A stretch of 64,000 nucleotides of DNA from Enterobacter sp. R4-368 (GCF_000410515.1 NC_021492.1:52008-116007), one strand, 5' to 3'; shown: positions 36,299 through 45,537, numbered from the stretch's first letter. Notes: generated from the letters alone by a model not told the origin. Translations and numbers: made by a program.

Positions 36299-37351
36299 TC
36301 AGTCGAAACACCTGCCCTGACAGGCGAAGGCATAGCCGGTGTCGTCATCGTCCAGCACGCCCTCGTTCCGGCCCTCCGTCAGTTGTCTGGCGACCCGTTC
36401 AAGCAGCAACGGCAGCATGTCGGGGATGCAGTTTCGGGTGCACTGCAGCAGCACCACAATATGGTTTTCCAGACTTGCATTGAATGCTTTCATCACCCCG
36501 GTAAGCGCCGGAGGTGGCGACATCTGGAAGCTTTCGGTAAAAAAGCCAGGAGGAGAATCGCACCGCGTTCTTGTTACCGAATAGTGAACTGCTGTACGCA
36601 TTTCCGGTGTGGAGAATTGGCCATCCTTGTCGGGGATGCTGACGTTATCAGAAGGAATATCCACACTGATGGTCGTGGCCAGATGTTCGAGGCACTGAAT
36701 GAAGTCCCCCTTTCTGGCGTCATATTTACCGGTCACTTTCACCACAATTTGCTGCAGGGGGTATGCATTCAACTCGTGATCCGTTCTGACCTGCCGCAGT
36801 CGCCAGCCCCGCTTACCCAGATTTTCCAGTAAATCCTCCAGCATTTTTTCACCAAAGCCTGATTTCTCGCTGAGCCGGACCACATCATCCAGTACTTCCG
36901 GTGACTGTTCCGGTGCCCAGTACAGCTCTTTCGCCCTCACGAGGTCGGCGGCAATCTGTTTACGCAAATGCGGGCGAATACAACCGATATCAGGTAATAA
37001 ATGACCATGCGACCAATCTCGCGTCAGGTCATATCCGGCGCGGTTAAGGGCTTTGCTGAGGTTTTCGAGCATCATATATGTGTTCATGATGCCGCTCTGC
37101 TGCCACAGGTACATCGCGGTACTGATATCAGTCAGTTTTTCGTCCGGTCGTTCATCAACCGGCATGCCGTTTTTCCATTCCACCTTTTCCTCACGCCTGC
37201 GTTTCAGAGACCCGTGGAGGGCAATGGCGACCAGAATTATCACAACGTCGTTAAATAACGCTAACCGGCTGACCAGAGGCTCCTCGATAAACTGCGCGCT
37301 TACCCCAAAAACCAGAAGCCACACGGCTGTAGCGATTATTATTTTATTCAC
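36299..37351 (-). CDS. Large unknown protein with N-terminal membrane anchor
   Basis: 350 residues from a GTG at 37351. The GTG overlaps the stop of the gene before (GTGA) and has AAGGAG 8 bases upstream, so this start is preferred over the TTG two codons earlier. Two N-terminal membrane segments (IIATAVWLLVFGVSA; LFNDVVIILVAIALHG) are followed by a cytoplasmic domain rich in Leu, Arg and Glu. Not recognised; absent from F. Its placement inside the operon suggests a role in pilus or channel regulation that is specific to this plasmid lineage. Confidence 0.55.
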   Translation of the reverse strand: MNKIIIATAVWLLVFGVSAQFIEEPLVSRLALFNDVVIILVAIALHGSLKRRREEKVEWKNGMPVDERPDEKLTDISTAMYLWQQSGIMNTYMMLENLSKALNRAGYDLTRDWSHGHLLPDIGCIRPHLRKQIAADLVRAKELYWAPEQSPEVLDDVVRLSEKSGFGEKMLEDLLENLGKRGWRLRQVRTDHELNAYPLQQIVVKVTGKYDARKGDFIQCLEHLATTISVDIPSDNVSIPDKDGQFSTPEMRTAVHYSVTRTRCDSPPGFFTESFQMSPPPALTGVMKAFNASLENHIVVLLQCTRNCIPDMLPLLLERVARQLTEGRNEGVLDDDDTGYAFACQGRCFD

Positions 37352-37596
37352 CGGCAACTCTCCTTCTGTTTATCGAGCATCACCGTCAGCAAAAAGTCCG
37401 GAAAACGCTCATCACGTTTCTGGGGTTCATCAACGGTCACCCCGGTGGCGCGCTGCCAGCCGACAAACGCTTTCGTGATCAGTGGGTTTGCCCAACTGTC
37501 CAGTTCCGGGTAAACCGCTTTCAGGCGTTCCCCGCTGACCCACTGGGGCCGTGTACTCATTACTTCATGTTTTTTATTCATCGTTGCTGCTGTCAT
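37348..37596 (-). CDS. 82-residue small protein after traW, unknown
   Basis: Starts MTAATMNKKHEV with its ATG overlapping the traW stop (ATGA) and ends overlapping the next gene's GTG. Contains WVSGERLKAVYPELDSW and FPDFLLTVML, soluble and mixed-charge. It has a loose resemblance to small excisionase-type folds, but not enough to name it. Confidence 0.5.
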   Translation of the reverse strand: MTAATMNKKHEVMSTRPQWVSGERLKAVYPELDSWANPLITKAFVGWQRATGVTVDEPQKRDERFPDFLLTVMLDKQKESCR

Positions 37597-38228
37597 TTGC
37601 TGGCTCCGTTTACTGGAATTTCTTCTACTTTCAGCACCCGGTTATCGCGGGTGATACGCACCGGCGTGTGTTCAAAACCAAACTTCGTTGTCAGCACCCC
37701 GGCCTGATCGAAATAAATGCGCTCATCAAGTGCATCGCTGGTCTCCCTGATATTTCCCTTCACCAGGATGACTTTGAAATCCCCCGCACCAGGCAACTGC
37801 TTTTTCATCCATGCCACTTCGTCGCGGTTGTCGCCGTTGATGAAGTACAGCGTCTGGCTGTAGGGCACCCGATCGAGCGGATTAACCTTGTCACCCTTGC
37901 GGGCAATGATGTTGCCCTTCATATCGGTGATGGTTTCGTTGACGGTAAAGGTGGGGTCAAAGCTGAAGGTGCGGTACTTACTGGCGGGGGTCAGTCCCGC
38001 CACCGGGGGTGGCCGGACGGCGTTACGTTTAACGCGTTCAATGGCCTCTTTTTTGAGCGTATCCAGTTCGCCACTCTGCTCCATTGATTTCAGGCGGTTC
38101 CGGATAAAAACCAGCATATCCTGCTCTGCCGGCTCAAAGAGATTCCCCCACGTGCCGAGGTCTTTCGCCCCTGCACTGGCGGACAGTGTCAGGATGAGCA
38201 CTGCCACCAGTCTGCGGGTATGCGTCAT
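37593..38228 (-). CDS. traW: TraW pilus-assembly protein
   Basis: A periplasmic protein acting with TrbC in pilus assembly. 211 residues, signal peptide LVAVLILTLSASAGA, then KDLGTWGNLFEPAEQDML as in F TraW, and a C-terminal domain with RIYFDQAGVLTTKFGFEHTP. It overlaps trbI and the next small gene by 4 bases each. Confidence 0.95.
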   Translation of the reverse strand: MTHTRRLVAVLILTLSASAGAKDLGTWGNLFEPAEQDMLVFIRNRLKSMEQSGELDTLKKEAIERVKRNAVRPPPVAGLTPASKYRTFSFDPTFTVNETITDMKGNIIARKGDKVNPLDRVPYSQTLYFINGDNRDEVAWMKKQLPGAGDFKVILVKGNIRETSDALDERIYFDQAGVLTTKFGFEHTPVRITRDNRVLKVEEIPVNGASK

Positions 38229-38641
38229 TTGCCCTCCTGCATCCGCACCGCAATGTCATTGCGGATATCACTGGAAATGTCCTGCTGCGCGCTGACAACA
38301 GCGGGCTGCACCAGAATGATGACGTTATGCTTCTTCTGCCAGTCGGCCAGGCTGTCGCTCATGGCCCGGTTGAACCGTGTAACAAGTGCTTTCGCCTTTT
38401 CCTCATCCAGTTTCTGCTGCGCAGACTGCTGCATAAAAATGTCCCAGGTGCCCTTCATATCGAAGGTCACCACCTCCGGTATGCCGGCTTTAATGACAAG
38501 CCAGCCGATACCGGTCATGATCATCTGCGAGACCAGCATACCGACCACTAACCGCCAGCGGACCGACGCCAGCCAGCCGGGCTGAGACACGCCTTCCTGT
38601 ACCACACCCCCGTCTGCGGGTTTTTCGTTGTGTTCACTCAT
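38225..38641 (-). CDS. trbI: TrbI inner-membrane protein
   Basis: 138 residues from the ATG overlapping the traC stop (ATGA). One membrane segment (VVGMLVSQMIMTGIGWLVIK) is followed by a periplasmic part with VVTFDMKGTWDIFMQQSAQ, the TrbI signature. In F, TrbI influences pilus retraction and length. Place in the operon (traC, trbI, traW) is the same as in F. Confidence 0.92.
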   Translation of the reverse strand: MSEHNEKPADGGVVQEGVSQPGWLASVRWRLVVGMLVSQMIMTGIGWLVIKAGIPEVVTFDMKGTWDIFMQQSAQQKLDEEKAKALVTRFNRAMSDSLADWQKKHNVIILVQPAVVSAQQDISSDIRNDIAVRMQEGK

Positions 38642-41277
38642 GCTGATTTCACCCATTCTTCAAGCGCCGCAAGCTCCGGCCCGTATTTCATCATGGCAAG
38701 CCGGTAAGCGGCTTCTTCTGAACTGGCTCCTTTCTTCTGCTCCTCCTGCATGAAAGCAAAGTCCTCCCCGCGTGAACTGAACATGGCCCGCGTCACCGGG
38801 TCGACAAAAAGGCGATGGAATGAACTGCGCTCCCCTGCCGTGATCAGCAGCGAACTGAAGCCCGTATCCAGCGCGGGCTGGAAGTATTTGATGACTTCTT
38901 TTTCAATCTCAGAGAACTGATCGGGGTATTCCGTCAGGTACTGTTTGAAGGCTTTGGCGTCCTGCAGAAGCGTAATTTTGGTGGAACTGTTGTTCCATGC
39001 GGCTTCCGCTTCCTTACTGGCGGTAAAGTCCTTAATCCCCTGCGTGATGGTGATAAAGCCGCCACGGTGACGACGCACGGTGCGGTATCCGGTTTCGATG
39101 AACTTCGCGGCATGCGGGTTGGAGCCACTGAGCAGACGCCACGCCTCATCGATGATGGCCACTTTTTTGAGATTACGCGGGCTGTGGTACATCTTTTCCT
39201 GAATCGCCAGAATGAGCGAAAACAGGATGGCGCTGAGCAGCTTCGGTTTGTTTTCGAGGCTGAGCAACTCCAGCACCGCAAAGCGGGTTTCGCCATTCAG
39301 TGTTGGCTCGTCGGCGTTGAAGTATTCCCCGTAAGGTCCCCACGTACAGTAAGGCTCCAGCAACAGTGCCAGCTCGGCCAGTCGGGAAATGATGGTGGGT
39401 TTGTCCTCGAACGCGCTGTTCACTTCCGCACTGGTAAGATAGGCGTGGACATCGTCAATGCGGGCCTTCTGTGCTTTCTGTTCAAACGCCCAGACCACCG
39501 CTTTCAGGAGAATGGCTTCACACACGGCATCGAGCGGCTCCTGGGGACTGGCCAGCACAGTCAGCAGTCGCATAATGTTTTCGCCCGATACCTTGCTGTC
39601 CACCACGTTGGCAAACGGGTTAAAGCGCAGCTCTGCACCGTCGAGATACACGCCGCCGGCCTGTTTACAGTAGTTTTTGTAGCTGTCGCCCATGTCGATG
39701 ACCCAGGCGAAGCCCTCCGCATTCAGCACATCGCGCAGAACCCCCTGGGTAAAGAACGATTTCCCTGCCCCGGATGTGCCGGTCACGGCGATATTGAAGT
39801 TGGTGCTGCCGTTCTCCTCACCAAACATGTCAAAAAAGGCGACCTGGTTGCGGTAGGTGGGCAGCGGCATCCCGCGTCGGGAAAGGTTGCGTTCCCCGAC
39901 CACCGGCATCAGGTTGGTGGCGTTCCAGCTTTTGGCGCGCAGCGTGGCGCCGGTCGTGTTCAAATCGGCCCAGAGACCTTCCTGCATCATGAAGGGCATC
40001 GCGGCCAGCCAGTTACGCATCTGCTGATACTGGATGGTAGTGAGCTCCAGTTCATTTTTACGAAACACGTTGATGGCGGCCAGTTCGCAGGAGAGAGCGT
40101 CCTGATCGTTATCTGGTGTGAACAGCGTCAGATTGAAATAAAACCGGCATAACGCCACTTCGTTGGTACCCAGTTCCATCTGCATTTGTCGCCATTCTTC
40201 GGCCTGTTTTTTGACGCCGGGAAACAGCATGGCGTAAGCGGAATTCGCTTTTTTACCGAGATCCATGTTCTTGCGCAGCGCTTCACTCTGGCTTCTGGTT
40301 TGCTCTTCCAGCTCAACCGTCCAGGTCAGCATAAAGGGGCACGGGATCCCCAGATCGGGGAAACGTAAATTTTGCAGATTATCGGCACCCTGCCAGAGCG
40401 CAAAACGGGTGGGGCTTTTGGTAAGCTGCATGTTCACCAGACGGCAGGCAGACGCGGGAAGGCGGACCTGTTTTGTGCCTGAGACCTGCTCCTGCGAAAA
40501 GCTGACCGGCACCTCCGTAACGTTTTCCGGCAGTTCCAGCCGGATATGGGACGGCCGGACCTTGATATCTATCCCCTGATCGACGACCTGCCGGTTCAGC
40601 TCTTCCACGCTGTCCCATTTGGCACTGGCGGGCATAACCTGAGCGGAACGGTAATTGACCAGCTCACGCATCAGCGACAGGAAATCACTGGCGGAAGTGT
40701 TGATGGAATCAATGCGGGCGGCTTCCAGCGAAACGCGGATGGTATTACGTATCTGCTTGAGTTCGTCCATTAACCGGGTGGTAAACCGGCCTTTTTTCCC
40801 GAAGACAATGAATACCCGGTAATTGCGAAGAAAGAGCGGGTACTCGCGGCGGTTGGCCATTCCCTCAAGGGACGACTTTTCCCAGAAAGCGCGGGTGATG
40901 CTGTTAAGGTGGGAGGCCAGCGGGCCTTTCCACATATCGGTACTGACCCCTCTTGCGATGCGTTCGCCGACACACTTGCTGGCCACCATAATCACGGTGA
41001 CCGGCGTCCTGCGGGGCAGCTTTTTGCGCAGCATGTCATCCAGTGCCGCCACCACCTGTTCATTCGCTCCCGGCAGCGGCGCGGCCTCGAGAATAAAACC
41101 GGCCGTACTGTTGTTGATAAAGAGGTCGTTGGTGTCATCGTAATAACGCCAGGGAAGCGCCGCCGTCAGGGAAGGATAATCCCAGGCCTGCTGCAGGTTT
41201 GCTCTGGCTGAGGTGGCGCCGTCTTTCTCGCCCCCTTTCTGAAGGAGACTCACAAGACTGTCGAGAAATTCAGACAT
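38638..41277 (-). CDS. traC: TraC VirB4-type ATPase
   Basis: The cytoplasmic ATPase that energises pilus assembly. 879 residues (F 875) with Walker A GTSGAGKSFFTQG (about residue 500) and Walker B KVAIIDEAWRLL (about 709), plus RHRGGFITITQG downstream. The start overlaps the stop of the preceding small gene (TAATG), so translation is coupled. Confidence 0.97.
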   Translation of the reverse strand: MSEFLDSLVSLLQKGGEKDGATSARANLQQAWDYPSLTAALPWRYYDDTNDLFINNSTAGFILEAAPLPGANEQVVAALDDMLRKKLPRRTPVTVIMVASKCVGERIARGVSTDMWKGPLASHLNSITRAFWEKSSLEGMANRREYPLFLRNYRVFIVFGKKGRFTTRLMDELKQIRNTIRVSLEAARIDSINTSASDFLSLMRELVNYRSAQVMPASAKWDSVEELNRQVVDQGIDIKVRPSHIRLELPENVTEVPVSFSQEQVSGTKQVRLPASACRLVNMQLTKSPTRFALWQGADNLQNLRFPDLGIPCPFMLTWTVELEEQTRSQSEALRKNMDLGKKANSAYAMLFPGVKKQAEEWRQMQMELGTNEVALCRFYFNLTLFTPDNDQDALSCELAAINVFRKNELELTTIQYQQMRNWLAAMPFMMQEGLWADLNTTGATLRAKSWNATNLMPVVGERNLSRRGMPLPTYRNQVAFFDMFGEENGSTNFNIAVTGTSGAGKSFFTQGVLRDVLNAEGFAWVIDMGDSYKNYCKQAGGVYLDGAELRFNPFANVVDSKVSGENIMRLLTVLASPQEPLDAVCEAILLKAVVWAFEQKAQKARIDDVHAYLTSAEVNSAFEDKPTIISRLAELALLLEPYCTWGPYGEYFNADEPTLNGETRFAVLELLSLENKPKLLSAILFSLILAIQEKMYHSPRNLKKVAIIDEAWRLLSGSNPHAAKFIETGYRTVRRHRGGFITITQGIKDFTASKEAEAAWNNSSTKITLLQDAKAFKQYLTEYPDQFSEIEKEVIKYFQPALDTGFSSLLITAGERSSFHRLFVDPVTRAMFSSRGEDFAFMQEEQKKGASSEEAAYRLAMMKYGPELAALEEWVKSA

Positions 41278-41513
41278 TATTTCATTCTCCCGTGGGGTTG
41301 CAGCCGGGCTGCAATATCACCGATGAGTTCCAGACGCAGTGAGTGCAGGTTTTCCTGTGTGACATGGCTTTCAAGCAGGTTGCTGCGCAGATGGCCCAGC
41401 GTGTCTTCCAGCAGGCCGGACAGTTCAGCGTCAGGCGTCTCTTCAGCGAACCGGCAGCCTCCCTGCCAGTTGCGGGGTTCACGTTTCACCCCGGTTCTGC
41501 GTTGTGTTTTCAT
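41277..41513 (-). CDS. 78-residue small soluble protein at the traR position
   Basis: Starts MKTQRRTGVKREPRNW; mostly helical and charged. It lies between traV and traC, where F has traR, but it has only one Cys and none of the DksA-type four-Cys zinc finger of TraR, so it is not TraR. Coupled by 1-base overlaps to both neighbours (TAATG). Confidence 0.5.
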   Translation of the reverse strand: MKTQRRTGVKREPRNWQGGCRFAEETPDAELSGLLEDTLGHLRSNLLESHVTQENLHSLRLELIGDIAARLQPHGRMK

Positions 41514-41728
41514 TAATTCCCCTGCCCTCCCGTCATGAACGACGTCATGTCGTCAGTGAGAAGCCTGCGGGACACCGCGTTCCCGGCGGGCATATCCGCC
41601 AGCAGGCACCGTTTTCCCCGCCCGGTCACGCCGGCAAGCACAACATTCCGTCCGGCATCACGCAGAAACGCCGTGCCTTCCTGATATGCCATATCCACAG
41701 TCAGATTTTTCACCGGGTTATGTTTCAT
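41513..41728 (-). CDS. 71-residue small protein after traV, unknown
   Basis: Starts MKHNPVKNLTVDMAYQ, overlapping the traV stop by 4 bases. The middle reads NVVLAGVTGRGKRCLLA, superficially like a P-loop (G..GRGK) but with Arg and Cys where Ser or Thr should follow Lys, so nucleotide binding is doubtful. The whole operon segment is tightly packed, which supports translation of this ORF. Confidence 0.5.
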   Translation of the reverse strand: MKHNPVKNLTVDMAYQEGTAFLRDAGRNVVLAGVTGRGKRCLLADMPAGNAVSRRLLTDDMTSFMTGGQGN

Positions 41729-42303
41729 TCCCCGTCCTCCCCGATGACGCGAAAGCCTTCATCCCAGTGGGCTTTGTTTTTCACAAACTCCACGACTGCC
41801 GGCTGATGGAAGTTGTCATCTGTGTCCACCCACGGCGCAATCCACAGACGCTGTGTGGCGTCCGGGATGCGCTGTGCGGTCACGCGCCCGGCATCGCTGA
41901 CGGAACGGGCGGGAGAAACATAAGACTGCGGAACTGTGGGGTGTGACAGCGTCTGGCCAGTCAGTGAACTGCGTGTGCTGACAGAGGGCGTCGGGGACGC
42001 CACAATCGGGCGCGGTGCAATGGTTTTCGGGGTGGTGCCGGTTGCTGCGACTGAAACGGGGCGGGAAGCACTGACCACCGGCGCTGTGTTACGCAGTGCC
42101 GGCAGGGTTTCACCCGCAGGCTTTTTTACGTCTTTTTCGGCACCGATATCGTCAATGCTCTTACCCTGCGCGGCCAGCTTATTGGCTTCGGCAGTGGTCA
42201 GGCATTTATCGGTGGCCGTGGCGTTACAGTCAAAATCTGAGTTCATACCGGCGCAGCCGGTTAACGCGCCGCACAGCAGTGCGGCACCCAGTAGTTTATA
42301 CAT
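41725..42303 (-). CDS. traV: TraV outer-membrane lipoprotein (VirB7-like)
   Basis: Anchors the TraK/TraB core complex to the outer membrane. 192 residues with signal peptide and lipobox LTGC (Cys17), two further Cys early in the mature part (DFDCNATATDKCLT), and a Pro/Ser/Thr-rich middle. GGAGACATCC precedes the ATG. Confidence 0.92.
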   Translation of the reverse strand: MYKLLGAALLCGALTGCAGMNSDFDCNATATDKCLTTAEANKLAAQGKSIDDIGAEKDVKKPAGETLPALRNTAPVVSASRPVSVAATGTTPKTIAPRPIVASPTPSVSTRSSLTGQTLSHPTVPQSYVSPARSVSDAGRVTAQRIPDATQRLWIAPWVDTDDNFHQPAVVEFVKNKAHWDEGFRVIGEDGE

Positions 42304-42343
42304 GGATGTCTCCGGTTTAGAGATTTACTGAAAGGTGGTGAAA

Positions 42344-42742
42344 CTAACGGTTGCGCGCATCCCAGGCGATAAACCCTGCGAAAGCGGGCATGATATAAGT
42401 CAACATAAAGGCCAGTTCAAAGCAGGATACGGGCAGGAGGACGAATTCCCACCGGAAAAAGTCATACAGCAGCGTGGCGAGAAGATAAAAGCCCCACGGA
42501 CCTGCTGTAACGCATGCAGCTTCGACAGCCGCGTCCCTGGACGATGTATTCAGAAAGTAAGTGATATACGAAAGAATGAGCAGCGCCAGAAGCAAAAAAA
42601 ATCGCCAGACCCCCCAGGTACTTTCCGTGGCGCCCGTCTGTATCAACCAGGCTTCCACCGACAGACTCGTGATAAAGATAACAACGGGTAACCAGATCCA
42701 CTCCAGTGTTGAGCTGATTCTTTTACTGATACCGTCCATCAT
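42344..42742 (-). CDS. Four-helix membrane protein between traP and traV
   Basis: 132 residues with four hydrophobic segments (WIWLPVVIFITSLSVEAWL; FFLLLALLILSYITYFL; WGFYLLATLLYDFF; FMLTYIMPAFAGFIAW). Its ATG overlaps the stop of the 51-residue gene before it. F has trbD and trbG in this interval; neither is a four-helix protein of this size as far as I recall. Function unknown. Confidence 0.55.
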   Translation of the reverse strand: MMDGISKRISSTLEWIWLPVVIFITSLSVEAWLIQTGATESTWGVWRFFLLLALLILSYITYFLNTSSRDAAVEAACVTAGPWGFYLLATLLYDFFRWEFVLLPVSCFELAFMLTYIMPAFAGFIAWDARNR

Positions 42743-42894
42743 GAGTAATATCCCCTCTCTCCTGTCCGGTTGATTCCCGTGGTGGAGAAGCCCTTCTGCA
42801 CGGCTTCGTCTGAAATGGTACTGGTTGAGAGCCCCAGAGAAACAAACACGGCCAGCACGACGAGTAACAGGTTGTTCGTTGCATAACGGCTCAT
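42739..42894 (-). CDS. 51-residue single-helix protein at the trbD position
   Basis: A small ORF: MSRYATNNLLLVVLAVFVSL, then GLSTSTISDEAVQKGF and a Gly/Arg/Tyr tail. The ATG overlaps the traP stop (ATGA), AGGAG lies 8 bases upstream, and the stop overlaps the next ATG. One N-terminal membrane helix with a periplasmic tail. It fills the place of trbD of F. Confidence 0.6.
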   Translation of the reverse strand: MSRYATNNLLLVVLAVFVSLGLSTSTISDEAVQKGFSTTGINRTGERGYYS

Positions 42895-43358
42895 TTCAGG
42901 GGCTCCTTTTCTTTCGTCTCCGGTTGATGATTCAAAAAGCGAAGCGGTTCCTTTTTCTGCGGGGAGACAGTCATGGCCTCGAGTGCATACCAGCGCTCCA
43001 GGTCATCCACATCGAGCTTCCCTTTCTCGCGGGCTGCGTTCTGTAGTGCTTCCCATGCCATCTGGTTTTGCGGCTTGTACTCGCAGAGTCGTGCATCGAC
43101 AGCCTCACCCCATGTTTTCGGAAGAGCCCCTGAAAAATGGCTGGCCAGAAACCCGGACGGGATGTACACCGCTGCAAAGCACAGCCACTGCACAAGCATC
43201 GGTGCAGGTATAAACAACACGATGAAGAACGCGGGGACAGAGGGTGTCAGAAGGATAAGCGCGAATCGCGCGGTTTCCGGTGGCAGGCTTCCGCCCTTCC
43301 ACCGGTTAATATCCCTGCGTATCTGTCTGAGTATTTCAGCATTAGGGTCATTATCCAT
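42891..43358 (-). CDS. traP: TraP inner-membrane protein
   Basis: In F, TraP is an inner-membrane protein thought to stabilise the extended pilus with TraB. 155 residues from the ATG at 43358; the longer frame (to 43493) has no ribosome site and runs into traB. Two membrane segments (FALILLTPSVPAFFIVLFI; VQWLCFAAVYIPSGFLA), then a soluble Trp/Lys-rich tail. It starts just after the traB stop. Confidence 0.75.
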   Translation of the reverse strand: MDNDPNAEILRQIRRDINRWKGGSLPPETARFALILLTPSVPAFFIVLFIPAPMLVQWLCFAAVYIPSGFLASHFSGALPKTWGEAVDARLCEYKPQNQMAWEALQNAAREKGKLDVDDLERWYALEAMTVSPQKKEPLRFLNHQPETKEKEPLK

Positions 43359-43368
43359 GAGCAGCGCC

Positions 43369-44787
43369 TCAGTTAATGGTGTCGCCGAGCTGCAGCCCTT
43401 TTGCCTGGCGCAGCACTTCATCCGGATCGATGTTGCCGACAGAAGACGTTGAGGAGGTGCTGGCGACCGGTGTGTTACTGCCTGCGACAGCATTCTTCGC
43501 GGTTTCGCCGGCGTTCTTCGCCGCCGCTTTCGCCTTCTCTTCCTCGCTGTCCTGGCGGGTTTCGAGCTGGAAGCCTTTCTGGAACACTACGGTGACCTTG
43601 TTACCCGCACCAATGTCGATGATGGGGTGATACTGCTCAGCGCGCTTAATCCAGTACTGGCTCAGCGTGTCAGCCGCTTTGCTGGCTCCCCCGCCGATAC
43701 CCTGCCCGAAGACATCACCGGCACTGACGTTCGCCGTCGCCCCCAGACCCACGGACGGCGTGGCGGCGGATTTAATGCCCTCGCCGAACCCGGATAACAG
43801 ACCGGCTGCGCCGGCATAGCCGATGATTTTGCCGTTACGCATCACCGGTGTGCCTTTGATGCCGCCCTTGCCCTGGAAGCTGACATGGCCTTCAAACTCC
43901 ATGTCGATATCCTTGCCGTTTTTCAGGTTGCAGCTGATGGTCTTTGTCCGGACCTCACCGCGTTCACTGGAGATGTCGCCCCAGATTTCCCCCACGATGA
44001 AGCAACCGTCCAGGTCATACTGCCGGTTGTTCGGCATGGTGGTTTTGCCCTGAAGGCGGATTGTCACTGGCCGGCTGTTCTGCTGCCCGGTGACGCTGGC
44101 GTTGGCGTCAGCACCTTCAATCATGACGGCGTCAGAGAAGGAGCCGGAGGATATCCAGGGCAGCTTAGTGGGTTTCTTTTTCAGGCTGTCGTAGTTAAAG
44201 GTGGTTTTGTCGATACCCGCAGTCATGCGATTACCACTGCCGCCGGGATAAAACCCGGCGCCCTGATTTACGGCTGCGCCAATGGCGGATGGCGCGCCGT
44301 TCACCGGGGTGACAGTGTACTGAGGGGGTCTGGCCTGACCGGCAGCAACCGGACCCGGCAGTGGTGTGCCGTCCGGAGAAGCAGGTGGTGTCTGCGGTCC
44401 GGTGGGTTGTCCGTTGCTGCCGGTGGCACCCGGCTGCTTCGTCAGCTGCTCATTCAGGCGCTGAATCTCGGCGTCCTTTTTCTGCAACTGAGAGGTAAAA
44501 TCGACTTTGTTCTGCGCAACTGCCTGTGCCAGCTCCTTAAGCTGCGCTTCCATAGCGGAGGTTTTGGCCTGCTGTTGTGTCAGGGCAGACTGCTGAACCT
44601 GTTCGTCAAAGGCAGGACCGATAACACCGGTCATGTTGGGTGCCGGTGCGTTCTGCTGTGGTTTATGCTGGCTGCCGTGACCTTCGTTACCGAAGGTGAT
44701 GACAGCGGCGGTTGTCACGCCGGCCGCTATCAGTACGCCGACCAGGATGGCAATCTGTGTGCGTCGGGTCTTCACATTGATGTTCAT
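43369..44787 (-). CDS. traB: TraB core-complex protein (VirB10-like)
   Basis: Spans inner membrane, periplasm and the outer-membrane pore. 472 residues (F 475) from the ATG that overlaps the traK stop (ATGA). Order: N-terminal membrane segment (IAILVGVLIAAGVTTAAVI), a coiled-coil stretch (about 55-105; LTQQQAKTSAMEAQLKELAQ), a Pro-rich arm (about 110-150), then the VirB10 beta domain (IRLQGKTTMPNNRQYDL; GTPVMRNGKIIGYAGAAG). Confidence 0.96.
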   Translation of the reverse strand: MNINVKTRRTQIAILVGVLIAAGVTTAAVITFGNEGHGSQHKPQQNAPAPNMTGVIGPAFDEQVQQSALTQQQAKTSAMEAQLKELAQAVAQNKVDFTSQLQKKDAEIQRLNEQLTKQPGATGSNGQPTGPQTPPASPDGTPLPGPVAAGQARPPQYTVTPVNGAPSAIGAAVNQGAGFYPGGSGNRMTAGIDKTTFNYDSLKKKPTKLPWISSGSFSDAVMIEGADANASVTGQQNSRPVTIRLQGKTTMPNNRQYDLDGCFIVGEIWGDISSERGEVRTKTISCNLKNGKDIDMEFEGHVSFQGKGGIKGTPVMRNGKIIGYAGAAGLLSGFGEGIKSAATPSVGLGATANVSAGDVFGQGIGGGASKAADTLSQYWIKRAEQYHPIIDIGAGNKVTVVFQKGFQLETRQDSEEEKAKAAAKNAGETAKNAVAGSNTPVASTSSTSSVGNIDPDEVLRQAKGLQLGDTIN

Positions 44788-45524
44788 GGATGAGGTTCTC
44801 CGTCTGTGGAGAACACCACCCACACATACCCTTCCCCGTTCGCATACAGCTGATTCTGCGACAGCATCACGGCGCGTACCCCTTTGCGCCAGAAGTCACG
44901 CTCACGCAGCTGTGTGGTGACCACGCCGGTGTTTTTCATACGGAAACGCACAATGCGCAGGTGAGTGCCGACCAGCTGGCGCTCCGGCGTCAGCTGCACG
45001 GTAACGGACGGCGTGTAAGCCGGCAGGCGGCTGACCGGGATATCCTGATATCCCTCCGGGACGTCGCCCTGCGCGATACTGCGCGACAGACTGACGAGCG
45101 TTTTCTCGTAGCTCTGGCCTTCTTCCCAGACTTTCGCATCGTCATTTTTGACTCTGAGGGTGCTTACCGGGGTGTAGCGCAGCGTGCGCCCGGGTCCCGG
45201 TTTCGGCTGAACGTTCAGGCTCAGCGCCGCACCCCTGGAGGTTTCGATAAACACCGTGAAGTTCTGTCCAACCAGAGGAGACAGAATCAGTGCTCCGTCA
45301 TCGGTTGGTTTCTTGTCGTAAGCCCCTTGCGGCCCGCTGATGCTGGTCACCATTTCCCCGTCAATGACGATTTTGTTGGGGTTGGTGTTACTGAGGGTGA
45401 CGGTAAAGGATGCGTCATTCTCAAAAGGTGTGGCGCCGGGAATGATGGCGGCCCGAAGGCCGCCCGTGAACAATCCCGTTGCCAGTAACACAGCAGCAGC
45501 TGCCGGTGAAAAACGTATTTTCAT
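44784..45524 (-). CDS. traK: TraK core-complex secretin-like protein (VirB9-like)
   Basis: Forms the outer ring of the transfer channel with TraB and TraV. 246 residues, signal peptide (FSPAAAAVLLATGLFTGGLRA), then the ATPFENDASFTVTLSNTNPN and C-terminal TGVVTTQLRERDFWRKGVRA segments of the family. AGGA lies 6 bases before the ATG. Confidence 0.96.
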   Translation of the reverse strand: MKIRFSPAAAAVLLATGLFTGGLRAAIIPGATPFENDASFTVTLSNTNPNKIVIDGEMVTSISGPQGAYDKKPTDDGALILSPLVGQNFTVFIETSRGAALSLNVQPKPGPGRTLRYTPVSTLRVKNDDAKVWEEGQSYEKTLVSLSRSIAQGDVPEGYQDIPVSRLPAYTPSVTVQLTPERQLVGTHLRIVRFRMKNTGVVTTQLRERDFWRKGVRAVMLSQNQLYANGEGYVWVVFSTDGEPHP

Positions 45525-45537
45525 TGGCAGTCCTGAT

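Noticed and set aside
41277..41513. TraR
   Set aside because: It has the right place and size, but lacks the four-cysteine zinc finger.
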